Notes: generated from the letters alone by a model not told the origin. Shown: positions 10,095 to 19,169, numbered from the stretch's first letter. The stretch: DNA of 64,000 nucleotides from DASUBN01 sp964584665 (GCA_964584665.1 CAZPAO010000003.1:71498-135497), one strand, 5' to 3'. A program made the numbers and translations.

Positions 10095-10598
10095 TCAGAC
10101 CTGCCGCCACTCTCTGCCCATGCCAAAGGGGCCGCTACGCTTCTCTTCCGGCAAATGCTTGCGCAGTTCCTGTGTGAACGAGCTCCTGTCCTCAAGGCAA
10201 GGGAGCACGAAAAGCTGCCCGTTCTTGAGCCTGAGCACTACCGTCAGCGGACCTTTGGGCCGGTCTACCCTGAAGGCGGCCATGTCCGAGAACTTTAGTT
10301 TCAGCTTATGGTGCGAAACATTGTCCATCTCGGAAGGGGCGATGAACATGAGGCCCTCTGATGTGACCGAAAGAGTGGTCGCCACCAAACCGTCCATGGA
10401 GGACTGCACGCGTCGTCCGCGCAGATACCAGAAACCGAATGCACCGAGAGTTACTGCTGAAAACAGCCAGAGTTCAAGGGCCGACGGTGATCTGTTGCGA
10501 CCGAAGGTCCCTATGACTACGAAGAAGATGAGGAGAATGCCTCCTCCCAAGTCATTGCGGGCGTAACGGATGTTGGATCGGGAGAACCTAAAGTCCAT
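10095..10598 (-). CDS. small membrane protein with cytoplasmic PH-like tail
   Basis: 167 aa, unrecognised. Two hydrophobic segments (about 18-33 GGGILLIFFVVIGTF and 43-60 LWLFSAVTLGAFGFWYLRG) are followed by a soluble region of short strands (VATTLSVTSEGLMFIAPSEMDNVSHHKLKLKF, then PLTVVLRLKNGQLFVLPCLED) that resembles bacterial PH-like domains such as those of YcxB/YdbT-type membrane proteins. That resemblance is by eye only. It is the last gene of a four-gene minus-strand run (VOC protein, two lipoproteins, this), 23 bp after the lipoprotein at 10622, and is less GC-rich than its surroundings. Confidence 0.6.
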   Translation of the reverse strand: MDFRFSRSNIRYARNDLGGGILLIFFVVIGTFGRNRSPSALELWLFSAVTLGAFGFWYLRGRRVQSSMDGLVATTLSVTSEGLMFIAPSEMDNVSHHKLKLKFSDMAAFRVDRPKGPLTVVLRLKNGQLFVLPCLEDRSSFTQELRKHLPEEKRSGPFGMGREWRQV

Positions 10599-10621
10599 GG
10601 CTCAGCTGTGCGTCTAGTCCG

Positions 10622-11116
10622 TCAGGGTGCGGTAGCCGACTCGGGAAATTCCCGGGCCACCGCCGGATACTGCTGCTGCAGCATGATGCGGAAACCTGCC
10701 GGATCCTGCACCTGGTGGTTGACGATGGTCTCGCCCTCCACCCGCGGTGCGAGGGTGCCGCTGTAGGAGAGCGCGCCGGCCTTCACCTTGAAGCAGGTCG
10801 GCTCGCTGCCCTTCTTCGAGGTGAAGGTCCATTGCCTGAACTGGAACCGCGTCAGGCAATACTCACCGACGGGAACCGGGAACAGATAGATGTGCTGGCC
10901 AACCGGGACGGAGACGATCTCCAGCCGGGTGAAGCCGTGCGCATCCGCGATGGCCACGTGATCTAGGGGATCCAGGGTGTCGAGGGTCACCGCCGCCAGC
11001 CCGTCTCCGGCGGGGAGCTGCACGGCCTGGTCCTGCTGCAGGGGCGCGACGGTGCAGGCAACTAACAAGGGAATCAGGATGCCGGTAGAAACTCTGGTGA
11101 ATGTCCTTATTCGCAT
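10622..11116 (-). CDS. putative lipoprotein
   Basis: 164 aa with an N-terminal lipoprotein signal: Arg-containing n-region, hydrophobic core and lipobox LLVAC with Cys21 as the expected acylated residue. The mature part contains a short beta-rich stretch (VPVGQHIYLFPVPVGEYCLTRFQFRQW) typical of small Ig-like or carbohydrate-binding folds, but no family is recognised. Its start codon lies inside the 3' end of the preceding lipoprotein gene (10-bp overlap at 11107..11116), so translation is probably coupled. The residue after the lipobox Cys is Thr, not Asp, so outer-membrane sorting by Lol is expected. Confidence 0.65.
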   Translation of the reverse strand: MRIRTFTRVSTGILIPLLVACTVAPLQQDQAVQLPAGDGLAAVTLDTLDPLDHVAIADAHGFTRLEIVSVPVGQHIYLFPVPVGEYCLTRFQFRQWTFTSKKGSEPTCFKVKAGALSYSGTLAPRVEGETIVNHQVQDPAGFRIMLQQQYPAVAREFPESATAP

Positions 11117-11472
11117 ATGATTTCTACATTCAGGAATACGATCTCGGTACCGTCTCCGCAGAGAGATACAGCCGTATGCTCTTCGCGCTTCCCAAGCTTG
11201 TGCTTAGAACAAAGCCGATCTGCGCGCACGCCTATGTATTGTTCCAACAAGTCAGTGAGGCTAGCAGAAGCTTGATACCCAAGCCCATAAATGTCATCGC
11301 CGGTCTCTTTATTTTCATGGCGCTCTTCCCAATAGCTAAAATGAGGATCATCGATTAGTTGCCCGAAACTGCCGGTAGGGTAGCTTTTGAGGGAAGTGTT
11401 TGGTTGCTCCGCACACCCACTTAACGTGAGTGTCATCCATGTCAGAAAAATCAAACCGACTGTGTATCTCAC
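11107..11472 (-). CDS. small AT-richer lipoprotein
   Basis: 121 aa from a GTG start at 11472. Signal MRYTVGLIFLTWMTLTLSGC has a clear lipobox LSGC with Cys20 and Ala at +2 (outer membrane expected). No family recognised; the mature domain has two cysteine pairs (C88/C104 region and C120 near the C-terminus). The coding sequence is strikingly lower in GC than its neighbours, with many A/T third positions (for example ATAATAGTGAGATACACAG at its start), a sign of recent acquisition or a fast-evolving gene. It begins 2 bp after the VOC gene stop and overlaps the next lipoprotein by 10 bp, so it depends on coupled translation. Confidence 0.6.
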   Translation of the reverse strand: MRYTVGLIFLTWMTLTLSGCAEQPNTSLKSYPTGSFGQLIDDPHFSYWEERHENKETGDDIYGLGYQASASLTDLLEQYIGVRADRLCSKHKLGKREEHTAVSLCGDGTEIVFLNVEIICE

Positions 11473-11474
11473 TA

Positions 11475-11861
11475 TTATTTCGCTGCCGCGTCCGCCTGCA
11501 TCATGCCGAACAGGTTGCCTTCCGTATCCTTGCAGTAGGCGAGCCAGCCGACGCCGGCCACCGCCATGCGCTCGCGCGCGAGTTGCCCACCGCTGGTATG
11601 GACCTTCATGAGGTAGACCTCGAGGTCCGTGACCGCGATGGTACAGACGAACGCAGTGGTGCCGACGCCCTCGAACTGCACGTCGCGCCGCAGGAGGCCG
11701 CCGTCGATGCCCGGCTGGTCGGACTCCCCCGTCTTCACCACCCAGTAGTCGGTGAAGGCGTTCGGGAACTTCACGAACTCCCAGCCGAACACGGAGTGAT
11801 AGAAGCGGATGGCCCGCTCCGGCTCGTCCGCGTGGATCTCGAAATGTATGACCCGTGGCAT
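11475..11861 (-). CDS. VOC-superfamily (glyoxalase-like) protein
   Basis: 128 aa composed of two beta-alpha-beta-beta-beta modules of the vicinal-oxygen-chelate fold. The first begins VIHFEIHADEPERAIRFYHSVFGWEF and the second ends GWLAYCKDTEGNLFGMMQADA, with the usual DTEGNLFG signature. His6 and Glu8 near the N-terminus could be metal ligands. Members include glyoxalases, dioxygenases and antibiotic-resistance proteins; no specific reaction can be assigned. It is the first gene of the minus-strand cluster that continues with two lipoproteins and a membrane protein. Confidence 0.85.
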   Translation of the reverse strand: MPRVIHFEIHADEPERAIRFYHSVFGWEFVKFPNAFTDYWVVKTGESDQPGIDGGLLRRDVQFEGVGTTAFVCTIAVTDLEVYLMKVHTSGGQLARERMAVAGVGWLAYCKDTEGNLFGMMQADAAAK

Positions 11862-11956
11862 CGTGCCCCCTCTGGCTCCAAGGATAACGGGCCGCGCGGC
11901 CCTCAGGCCACGCGGGCTTGGGGCTTTACGGCAGGTATATATAATGTCTGCTATCG

Positions 11957-12011
11957 TTGACTAAAAGTCAAGATAACTTGACATTCTGTCAGGTATGTTC
12001 TACTTTTAGTC
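11957..12011 (+). promoter_or_regulatory. promoter with three evenly spaced palindromic operators
   Basis: Three dyads precede the membrane-protein/Xre pair: TTGACTAAAAGTCAA (11957-11971, perfect), GACATTCTGTC (11980-11990, perfect) and TACTTTTAGTC (12001-12011, one mismatch). Their centres are 11964, 11985 and 12006, exactly 21 bp apart, so all face the same side of the helix. A promoter with -35 TTGACA (11978-11983), 17-bp spacer and -10 TACTTT (12001-12006) overlaps operators 2 and 3. Repression by the Xre protein encoded at 12414 is the simplest reading. Confidence 0.75.
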
Positions 12012-12012
12012 C

Positions 12013-12417
12013 ATGAACAGCACTCGCCCGAATCCCGACGCCGCCTTCCGCCACCACCGCCGCAGGGTGTGGATCGCCATGAGCATCTACGTGGCAGCCA
12101 TCCTCATCTGCGTGAAGGTCATCAAGCACACGCCGGAGGGGCCGCTGCACTATGTGCTGGCCCTCCTCCCCACCCTGCCTGTGATCTGGTTGATGTGGTC
12201 CCTGTACGTGTTCCTGACCCAGGCCGATGAGCTGCAGCGACGGGTGCACCTTGAGGCGCTGGCGCTCGCCGCCGGCGCCACCGCTTTCCTGAGCCTGACC
12301 TACGGTTTCCTGGAGGAGTTCGCCGGGCTGCCTCACATCGCCGCCTGGTGGACCTTCGTGCTCATCGACATCGTCTGGGGTGCCACCAGCTGCGTGCTGT
12401 GGCGCCGCTACAAGTGA
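12013..12417 (+). CDS. four-helix membrane protein paired with Xre regulator
   Basis: 134 aa with four hydrophobic helices (about 22-37, 48-66, 82-98, 112-128) and a basic N-terminus (RHHRRRVW). Family function unknown. The start ATG is immediately behind the third operator, so any leader is extremely short and the mRNA may be close to leaderless; no Shine-Dalgarno is present because that position is occupied by the operator. Its stop TGA overlaps the GTG of the regulator gene (12414), a translational coupling seen in many small membrane-protein/repressor pairs. It is possibly the sensor or effector of the paired regulator. Confidence 0.75.
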   Translation: MNSTRPNPDAAFRHHRRRVWIAMSIYVAAILICVKVIKHTPEGPLHYVLALLPTLPVIWLMWSLYVFLTQADELQRRVHLEALALAAGATAFLSLTYGFLEEFAGLPHIAAWWTFVLIDIVWGATSCVLWRRYK

Positions 12418-12629
12418 AGAACCGCATCCACGTGCTGCGCGCCGAGAAGCGCTGGACCCAAGCGGAGCTGGCGGAACGTCTCAACGTCTCGCGCCAGACC
12501 ATCAATGCGCTGGAGACGGAGAAGTACGACCCCAGCCTGCAGCTCGCCTTCAGCATCTCGAAGCTGTTCGGCAGGCCCATGGAAGAGATATTCCAGTTCG
12601 AGGCGGAAGACGCCCCGACCCAACCCTGA
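12414..12629 (+). CDS. Xre-type HTH regulator (YozG-like)
   Basis: 71 aa, essentially only a helix-turn-helix domain: KNRIHVLRAEKRWTQAELAE... with the recognition helix in SRQTINALETEKYDPSL and the tail FGRPMEEIFQFE typical of short YozG-like Xre regulators. The start is GTG overlapping the preceding stop (GTGA), since upstream in-frame sequence is the membrane protein in another frame. It has no ligand domain, so any signal probably comes through the co-translated membrane protein or through protein level. It is likely to bind the three upstream dyads and regulate its own operon. Confidence 0.9.
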   Translation: MKNRIHVLRAEKRWTQAELAERLNVSRQTINALETEKYDPSLQLAFSISKLFGRPMEEIFQFEAEDAPTQP

Positions 12630-12634
12630 AGAGT

Positions 12635-14125
12635 ATGGATATGCCCATGCCACGCGCACGCTTCATCCCCACCGCTGGCCTGCTCTACGGGCTCGCGGCC
12701 ATCGCCGCGGTACCGACCGCATCGGTCCGGCAGCACGCGGCGGCGCCGTCCTTCACGGAATGCCAGATCGGCGCCGCCGACGCCGCCCAGCGCCTGCAGG
12801 CCCGCTGCGCCAGCTTCACGGTGCCGGAGGACCGGGAACATCCGGAGGGCAAGCAGATCGACCTGCACGTCGCATTGCTCAAGGCCCGCAGCAGCAGCCC
12901 GAAGCCCGATGCTTTCTTCTTCATCGCCGGCGGCCCCGGCCAAGCCTCGACCGAGGCTTTCGTGCAGGAGAGCGCCGCGTTCGACCGCATCCGTAGCGAG
13001 CACGATATCGTGCTGGTGGACCAGCGCGGCACCGGCGGCTCCAACCGCATGGATTGCCCGAAGCTCACCGCCGACTTCGAGCCGACCGACGCCGTCATCG
13101 CCAAGGCGGCCACAGACTGCGTGAAGCAGCTGCCGGGCGACCCGCGCTTCTATACCACCAGCGTGGCGGTGCAGGATCTCGATGCGGTGCGAGCCGCCAT
13201 GGGTTACGCCAGCATCGACCTCTACGGCATCTCCTATGGCACGCGGGTGGCCTTGCAGTACCTGCGCGCCTATCCCGACAGCACCCGCAGCGTGGTGCTG
13301 GACGGTGTGGTGCCGGCGGACCTCGCCCTCGGACCCGGCGTCTCGCTGGACGCGCAGCGGGCGCTCGGTCTCATCTTCAGCCGCTGCGACGAGGATGCGT
13401 CATGCCACAAGGCCTTCCCGGACTTGAGCGCCACCTTCGCCGGCCTGCAGCGTGACCTCAGCGCCCATCCCGCGCGCGTGACGCTGCGCGACCCGCTGGA
13501 CGGTTCGCCCCGCACCGAGACCCTCACCTGGGAAAAAGTGGCGGGCGCCGTCAGGCTCATGAGCTACCAGAGCGAGACCGCGTCGCTCCTGCCGCTGCTC
13601 ATCCACCAAGCCGGCACCCAGCACGACTACACGCCGCTCATGGCGACGGCGCTGATCTTCACCGGCGAGATCCAGGAGGGCTTCGCCGAAGGCATGGAGA
13701 GCGCAGTGCTCTGCACCGAGGATGCACCTTATATGGATCGCTCCCACGACGCCGCCCTCAAGGACACCTACCTCGGCAGCGCCACGGTGGAGGTGATGGT
13801 GAAGTCCTGCGGCTACTGGCCGCGGGGTGTGATGGCAGCTGACTTCAAGCAGCCGGTGAAATCCGCCAAACCCGTGCTGCTGCTCTCAGGCGAGGATGAC
13901 CCCATCACCCCGCCCGCCAATGCCGAGCGTGCCGCCAGGACCCTCTCCAACAGCCTCTCCCTGGTGGTGCCGGGCCAGGGCCACGGCAACGTGTTCCGCG
14001 GCTGCGTGCCGCGGGTGCTGGCGGACTTCGTGGATGCCGGCGCGGTGCAGGGCCTGGATACGGCCTGCATCAAGGACATCAAACCCTTCCCCTTCTTCAT
14101 ATCCTTCTCGGGACCCAAGCCATGA
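12635..14125 (+). CDS. secreted alpha/beta hydrolase with TAP-like C-terminal domain
   Basis: 496 aa. N-terminal signal peptide (about 1-27). Oxyanion-hole motif GGPG at 99-102, then VLVDQRGTGGS and nucleophile Ser200 in GISYGT; Asp in SGEDDPITPP and His in GQGHGN complete the triad in the C-terminal TAP-like domain. This arrangement matches prolyl/tripeptidyl aminopeptidase-like hydrolases (SlpD/E, Caulobacter-type). The ATG at 12635 has GAAGAG just upstream; ATGs at 12641 and 12647 are alternatives. It is 5 bp behind the Xre gene, so possibly in that operon. It ends at a palindromic repeat. Confidence 0.88.
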   Translation: MDMPMPRARFIPTAGLLYGLAAIAAVPTASVRQHAAAPSFTECQIGAADAAQRLQARCASFTVPEDREHPEGKQIDLHVALLKARSSSPKPDAFFFIAGGPGQASTEAFVQESAAFDRIRSEHDIVLVDQRGTGGSNRMDCPKLTADFEPTDAVIAKAATDCVKQLPGDPRFYTTSVAVQDLDAVRAAMGYASIDLYGISYGTRVALQYLRAYPDSTRSVVLDGVVPADLALGPGVSLDAQRALGLIFSRCDEDASCHKAFPDLSATFAGLQRDLSAHPARVTLRDPLDGSPRTETLTWEKVAGAVRLMSYQSETASLLPLLIHQAGTQHDYTPLMATALIFTGEIQEGFAEGMESAVLCTEDAPYMDRSHDAALKDTYLGSATVEVMVKSCGYWPRGVMAADFKQPVKSAKPVLLLSGEDDPITPPANAERAARTLSNSLSLVVPGQGHGNVFRGCVPRVLADFVDAGAVQGLDTACIKDIKPFPFFISFSGPKP

Positions 14126-14136
14126 TCGGGGAAACG

Positions 14137-14243
14137 GATCTTTTGCCCGCTGGCGGCGTTGCGCTTCGACTCGCAGTCGGTCACGTACATCAAGAGTACG
14201 CTCCCTCCTGCTCACCTCGCGCGCCTAGCCAGCGGCCAAAATC
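14137..14243. repeat. large intergenic palindromic repeat, copy 1
   Basis: Outer arms GATCTTTTGCCCGCTGGC (14137-14154) and GCCAGCGGCCAAAATC (14228-14243) pair; inside are the small dyads CGACTCGCAGTCG and a GTACAT/GAGTAC pair. The internal text from 14164 to 14227 is nearly identical to 46067-46131 in copy 4. The element lies between two co-directional genes and begins 11 bp after a stop codon. It contains no gene. Confidence 0.8.
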
Positions 14244-14282
14244 TCTCGTTCCCTCGCACAATCTTCATACAGAGCAGCAAAC

Positions 14283-15013
<731 letters not shown>

Positions 15014-15017
<4 letters not shown>

Positions 15018-16186
15018 TGCGCAAGTTCCTGGCCATCTTCGTCAAGGAAGCAGTGGACAACCTGCGCGACCGGCGCACGCTGCTCACGGTGCTGGTGTTC
15101 GGCCCGCTGTTCGGTCCGCTCTTCTACATGGTGATGATGAACACGGTCATCAACCGCCAGGTGGCGGACCTGGACCAGAGCTACACCCTCGCGGTGCAGG
15201 GCGCCGAGTACGCTCCCGGCCTCATGGACTACATCCACCAGCACAACATGAAGACCGAGGCCGCGCCCGCGGACCCGCGCGAGGCGGTGAAGACCGGCAA
15301 GCTGGACGTGGTGCTGCTGGTGCCGAAGGATTATTCGGAATCGTTCGCCGCCGGCAGGCCCGCGGACGTGCAGCTCGTCATCGACAAGTCCCGCGACTCC
15401 GGCGCCAAGAACGTGGACCGGACCCGCGACGTGCTGGAGGACTACTCCCGCGCCGTGGCCTCCTTGCGGCTGCTGGCCCGCGGCGTGGATCCACGCGCGG
15501 TGGTGCCGGTGGTGGTGGAGAACGCGGACGTCTCCACACCCCAGTCCCGCGCGGTGCTGCTGCTCGGCATGATGCCGTACTTCCTGCTGTTCGCCGCTAT
15601 CCTCGGCGCCTTCTACCTCGCCATCGACTCCACCGCCGGCGAGCGCGAACGTGGCTCGCTGGAGCCGCTGCTCACCACTGCGGTGCCGCGGAGCACACTG
15701 GTGCTGGGCAAGCTCTCGGCAGTGACGCTGTTCTCGGCGGTGTCCCTCGCCATCGACATCGTGGCGCTGGTCTGGTGCCAGGGGCTGATCCCGGCGGCCA
15801 AGGTCGGCATCTCGGTGGAGTTCACCCCGGCGAACGCGCTGGTCACGTTCCTCGTCTGCGCGCCCTTCTGCCTGTTCATCGCCGGACTGCTCTCGGTGGT
15901 GGCCTCCTTCACCAAGAGCTACAAGGAAGCCCAGACCTGGCTCTCCTTCATCATGCTGGTGCCCATGGTGCCGGTGCTGGGCATGGTGATGTTCCCGGTG
16001 GAGCCCGCCTGGTGGATGATGCTGCTGCCCTCCATGAGCCAGGACGTGCTCATCACCGCGCTCATCAAGGGCGAGGCATTGAAGCCCTTGTTCGTGGTGC
16101 TCTCGGTGGGCAGCACGCTCCTCTGCGGCATAGGCCTCTCGGGCCTCGCCATCTGGCTCTACCGCCGCGAACAGATCCTCGGTTGA
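15014..16186 (+). CDS. ABC transporter permease, NatB type
   Basis: 390 aa. A single N-terminal helix (LTVLVFGPLFGPLFYMVMMN) is followed by an extracytoplasmic domain of about 140 residues, then five or six helices from about 180 to 385, the topology of ABC-2 exporters. The motif DSTAGERERGSLEPLLTTAVPR, a cytoplasmic coupling segment typical of NatB-like permeases, is present near residues 201-222. It partners with the ATPase encoded just upstream. Together with the small membrane protein at 16194 it forms a three-gene plus-strand unit. Confidence 0.87.
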
Positions 16187-16193
16187 GGTACGC

Positions 16194-16547
16194 ATGCAAC
16201 GCAGACACTCGTTGATACCCGCACTGATGCTTGCGGCCGGCATGCTGCTCTCCTGCATGCTGGCAGTGCAGCGGTCGGACTGGCTGGTGCTGGCGGCGCC
16301 TTTCGCACTCGCATTCTCGGTACTGGCGGGTGACGCGCTGGACGGGCGCTTGCGCGGGCTGCCGCCCCGGCCTTCGCCCTCGGCGATGATACTGGCGGCC
16401 TCTTTCCTGCTGGCGAGCCTGATTGTGGCGCTGAAGGATCCGGGCCTGCTCAAGGGACTCATGCCCCTGCTCGGCACCCTCGCCGCCGCGACCCTGCCCT
16501 GGCGGGGCAGGCGCGACCATACCTGCCTGGAAGCCCATCGCCCCTGA
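16194..16547 (+). CDS. small membrane protein next to NatAB
   Basis: 117 aa with three hydrophobic segments (about 7-25, 30-46, 65-82) and a basic loop (GRLRGLPPRPSP). No family recognised. It starts 7 bp after the permease stop and so is presumably in the same transcript. The function could be accessory to the exporter, but nothing in the sequence shows it. The 121 bp that follow before the diguanylate cyclase contain no riboswitch or terminator that could be recognised. Confidence 0.6.
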   Translation: MQRRHSLIPALMLAAGMLLSCMLAVQRSDWLVLAAPFALAFSVLAGDALDGRLRGLPPRPSPSAMILAASFLLASLIVALKDPGLLKGLMPLLGTLAAATLPWRGRRDHTCLEAHRP

Positions 16548-16668
16548 GAACTGCGGGATTCTGTCAAATCGTCCGCCGGACGGTATCAATCCAGCGACGG
16601 ACTGCACTGGCCATGCGGCGGCCCTATGGCAACCTGAAGCCTGGAAACTCAAGGTTTCGGAAGGTCCC

Positions 16669-17799
16669 GTGGGCTTCAAACTGCTGCCGGAGGATGCCAA
16701 GCAGGCATTGCGGATCAAGCGCTACTTCATGGCGGCGCTGTCCTACGTCATCTGGATATCCCTCACCTTCTATTGCTGGTCGCTGGGCCTGGTGGACGTC
16801 TCCGCCGGCGGCTTCGCGCTGGCGGCCGGCCTCGCCTTCGGCTGCAACCTCATCTTCTACGGCCTGCTCCGCTCCGGCCTCAACCGTTACTGGCCCGACC
16901 CCAGCCTCACCCTGCCGCAGATGGTGGTGGCGACCTTCTGGGTGATGCTGCTGATGGCGCTCGCGCCCAAGGTGCGCGGCATCCTGCTCCTGCTCTACGT
17001 GGTGGTGTTCCTGTTCGGCGTGTTCCGGCTGCGCCGCCGCGAGTACCTCGCTCTCACCGCGCTCGTGATCACCGGCTACGGTTTCGTGGTGCTGCGGGAT
17101 GCCTACGCCCACACCGGCATCCCCATGACGCTGGAGGCGCTGCAGTTCGTGGTGCTCTCGGCCACGCTCATCTGGATCGCCTTCTTCGGCAGCTACGTGG
17201 GCAAGCTGCGCGAGACCGTCTCCAAGCGCAACGCCGAACTCGGCTCGCTGCTGGCCAAGAACCGCCGGCTCGCCATCCACGACGACCTCACCGGCACCTA
17301 CAACCGCCGCCACATCATGCAGATCCTGGAACAGGAGCAGCAGCGCGCGCAGCGCACGGTGCGCGGCTTCAGCATCTGCCTCATGGATCTCGACCACTTC
17401 AAGGAAGTGAACGACCGCCATGGCCACCTCGGCGGGGACGAGGTGCTGCGGCAGTTCGCCATACGCGTGCTGGCCGAGATCCGCACCCTGGACCGGGTCG
17501 GCCGCGAAGGCGATGGTGACGGCGGCGAGAACTTCGGCCGCTACGGCGGCGAGGAGTTCCTGCTGGTGATGCCCGAGACCGACCTCGACGGCGCCCACAT
17601 CTGCGTGGACCGCATCCGCCGCCGCGTGGCGGAGACGCCCTTCCAGGTGTCAGGCGCGCCGGTGCCGCTCACCGTCTCCTGCGGCCTCGCCGCCTACCGG
17701 CCGGGCGAGGACCTGCGCGCCACCCTGGCGCGCGCCGACCAGGCGCTCTACCAGGCCAAGGAAGCGGGCCGCGACCGGGTGAAGGCGGCGGTCGCCTGA
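16669..17799 (+). CDS. membrane diguanylate cyclase with unusual insertion before GGEEF
   Basis: 376 aa. Six hydrophobic helices (about 20-185) form a small membrane sensor, followed by a GGDEF domain (about 200-376) that makes cyclic di-GMP. Active-site motif GGEEF is at 293-297 and the Mg-binding segment is MDLDHFKEVND. The inhibitory-site motif RTLD (272-275) is separated from GGEEF by 17 residues instead of the canonical 5, because of a Gly/Asp-rich insert (EGDGDGGENFGR). The feedback I-site is therefore probably displaced. Start is GTG with GGAAGG six bases upstream. No EAL domain or partner gene is adjacent. Confidence 0.9.
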   Translation: MGFKLLPEDAKQALRIKRYFMAALSYVIWISLTFYCWSLGLVDVSAGGFALAAGLAFGCNLIFYGLLRSGLNRYWPDPSLTLPQMVVATFWVMLLMALAPKVRGILLLLYVVVFLFGVFRLRRREYLALTALVITGYGFVVLRDAYAHTGIPMTLEALQFVVLSATLIWIAFFGSYVGKLRETVSKRNAELGSLLAKNRRLAIHDDLTGTYNRRHIMQILEQEQQRAQRTVRGFSICLMDLDHFKEVNDRHGHLGGDEVLRQFAIRVLAEIRTLDRVGREGDGDGGENFGRYGGEEFLLVMPETDLDGAHICVDRIRRRVAETPFQVSGAPVPLTVSCGLAAYRPGEDLRATLARADQALYQAKEAGRDRVKAAVA

Positions 17800-17803
17800 C
17801 GAC

Positions 17804-19159
17804 ATGTCTGGGGTAAGCACCTCATTTGAGGATCGCGTCATCTGTGCGACACTCCGGCGACAGCCATGCCGGGAGCCGCTCGCCTTGAACTCCGTCGCCC
17901 AGACCGAAGACCTGCTGTTCTCCATCCTGCTGCAACTCATCGTCATGATCCTGGCGGCCAGGCTCATGAACACCGTGGCGCGTAAGCTCGGTCAGCCGGG
18001 GGTGGTGGGCGAGATCGTCGCCGGCCTGATGCTCGGCCCCTCCCTGCTCGGCCATTTCTTCCCGCACCTGTCCCAACTCCTGTTTGGGGGCGCCCCCAGC
18101 GCCATCACCCTCATCAGCCAGATCGGCCTCATCTTCCTGATGTTCCAGATCGGCATGGACTTCGAGTACGCGCACCTGAGCGACGCCCAGAACGCGCGCG
18201 GCGTGCTGCGGGTGGCCTTCGCCTCCATCGTGGTGCCCTTCGTGCTGGGCCTCGTGATCGGTTATGCCGCGGCGGAGCTGCTGGTGCCGGGCGCGGACCC
18301 GCTGCCCTTCAGCCTATTCTGCGGCGTGAGCCTTGCCATCACCGCGATGCCGGTGCTGGGGCGCATCATGCGCGAGTTCGGCCTCTCCAGCACTGAGATG
18401 GGCGTGGTGGCGATCTCGGCGGCGGCCATCAACGACGTGGTGGGTTGGCTCCTGCTCGCGGGCATCACCACCTACACCACCGCCCGCTTCTCCGGCGAGC
18501 ACGTGCTGTGGCAGCTGGTCGGCCTCGCCCTGTTCGTGATCCTGATGCGCTACACGGTGCGCCCCTTTGTGGGCTGGCTGGTGCGTCGCCGCGCCATCGA
18601 TGGCGGTGAGATGCCCTCCAACCTCATGGCCATCGCCATCTGCCTCATGTTCGCCGCAGGCATCTGCACGTATAAGCTGGGCATCTTCGCCATCTTCGGC
18701 GGCTTCGCCGCGGGCATGCTGTTCCAGCGCTATCCGAGCTTCGTGGACGCCTGGCGCCGGCAAGTGGGGCAGTTCGTGATGGTGTTCTTCCTGCCGGTGT
18801 TCTTCACCTACACCGGCCTGCGCACCGACATCACGGGCCTGGCCACGGCTTCCGCCTTCGCCTGGCTCGGCGCCTTCATGGCGGCGGGCATCCTTGGCAA
18901 GATCCTGCCGGTCTACCTCGCGGGGAAACTCTCGGGCTTCGACTGGCGCCAGTCCCTGCTGCTGGGCGCGCTCATGAACACCCGCGGCCTGATGGAACTC
19001 ATCGTGCTCAACGTGGGTTTCGACCTCGGCGTGCTGCCGCGGCAGGTGTTCACCATGCTGGTGATCATGGCCCTCGTCACCAACATCATGACCGGGCCGG
19101 TGCTTAGGGTATTGCTGCCGCGCATGGGCCACGCGGTGCCGAAGGGGATCGAAGCCTAG
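17804..19159 (+). CDS. CPA2-family cation/proton antiporter
   Basis: 451 aa by the longest frame, 12-13 hydrophobic helices of the Na+/H+ exchanger fold. Signature segments include RKLGQPGVVGEIVAGLMLGPSLLG and the discontinuous-helix region GVSLAITAMPVLGRIM; AAAINDVVGWLLLAG carries the conserved ND pair expected to be the ion-binding acid site. No TrkA-N regulatory domain follows, unlike KefB/KefC. Homologous proteins usually begin near TEDLLFSILLQL, so a TTG at 17886 preceded by GGGAG may be the true start, which would remove 27 residues. It ends 10 bp before the convergent lipoprotein gene. Confidence 0.87.
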   Translation: MSGVSTSFEDRVICATLRRQPCREPLALNSVAQTEDLLFSILLQLIVMILAARLMNTVARKLGQPGVVGEIVAGLMLGPSLLGHFFPHLSQLLFGGAPSAITLISQIGLIFLMFQIGMDFEYAHLSDAQNARGVLRVAFASIVVPFVLGLVIGYAAAELLVPGADPLPFSLFCGVSLAITAMPVLGRIMREFGLSSTEMGVVAISAAAINDVVGWLLLAGITTYTTARFSGEHVLWQLVGLALFVILMRYTVRPFVGWLVRRRAIDGGEMPSNLMAIAICLMFAAGICTYKLGIFAIFGGFAAGMLFQRYPSFVDAWRRQVGQFVMVFFLPVFFTYTGLRTDITGLATASAFAWLGAFMAAGILGKILPVYLAGKLSGFDWRQSLLLGALMNTRGLMELIVLNVGFDLGVLPRQVFTMLVIMALVTNIMTGPVLRVLLPRMGHAVPKGIEA

Positions 19160-19169
19160 ACCAGCCGGC

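Noticed and set aside
11101..11358. 85-codon plus-strand frame opposite the small lipoprotein
   Set aside because: The minus strand has a clear lipobox and overlaps its neighbours as a coupled unit; the plus frame lacks a ribosome-binding site and family.
16548..16668. c-di-GMP riboswitch before the diguanylate cyclase gene
   Set aside because: Looked for the GEMM tetraloop-receptor and GACGCAAAGC-type core; neither is present.
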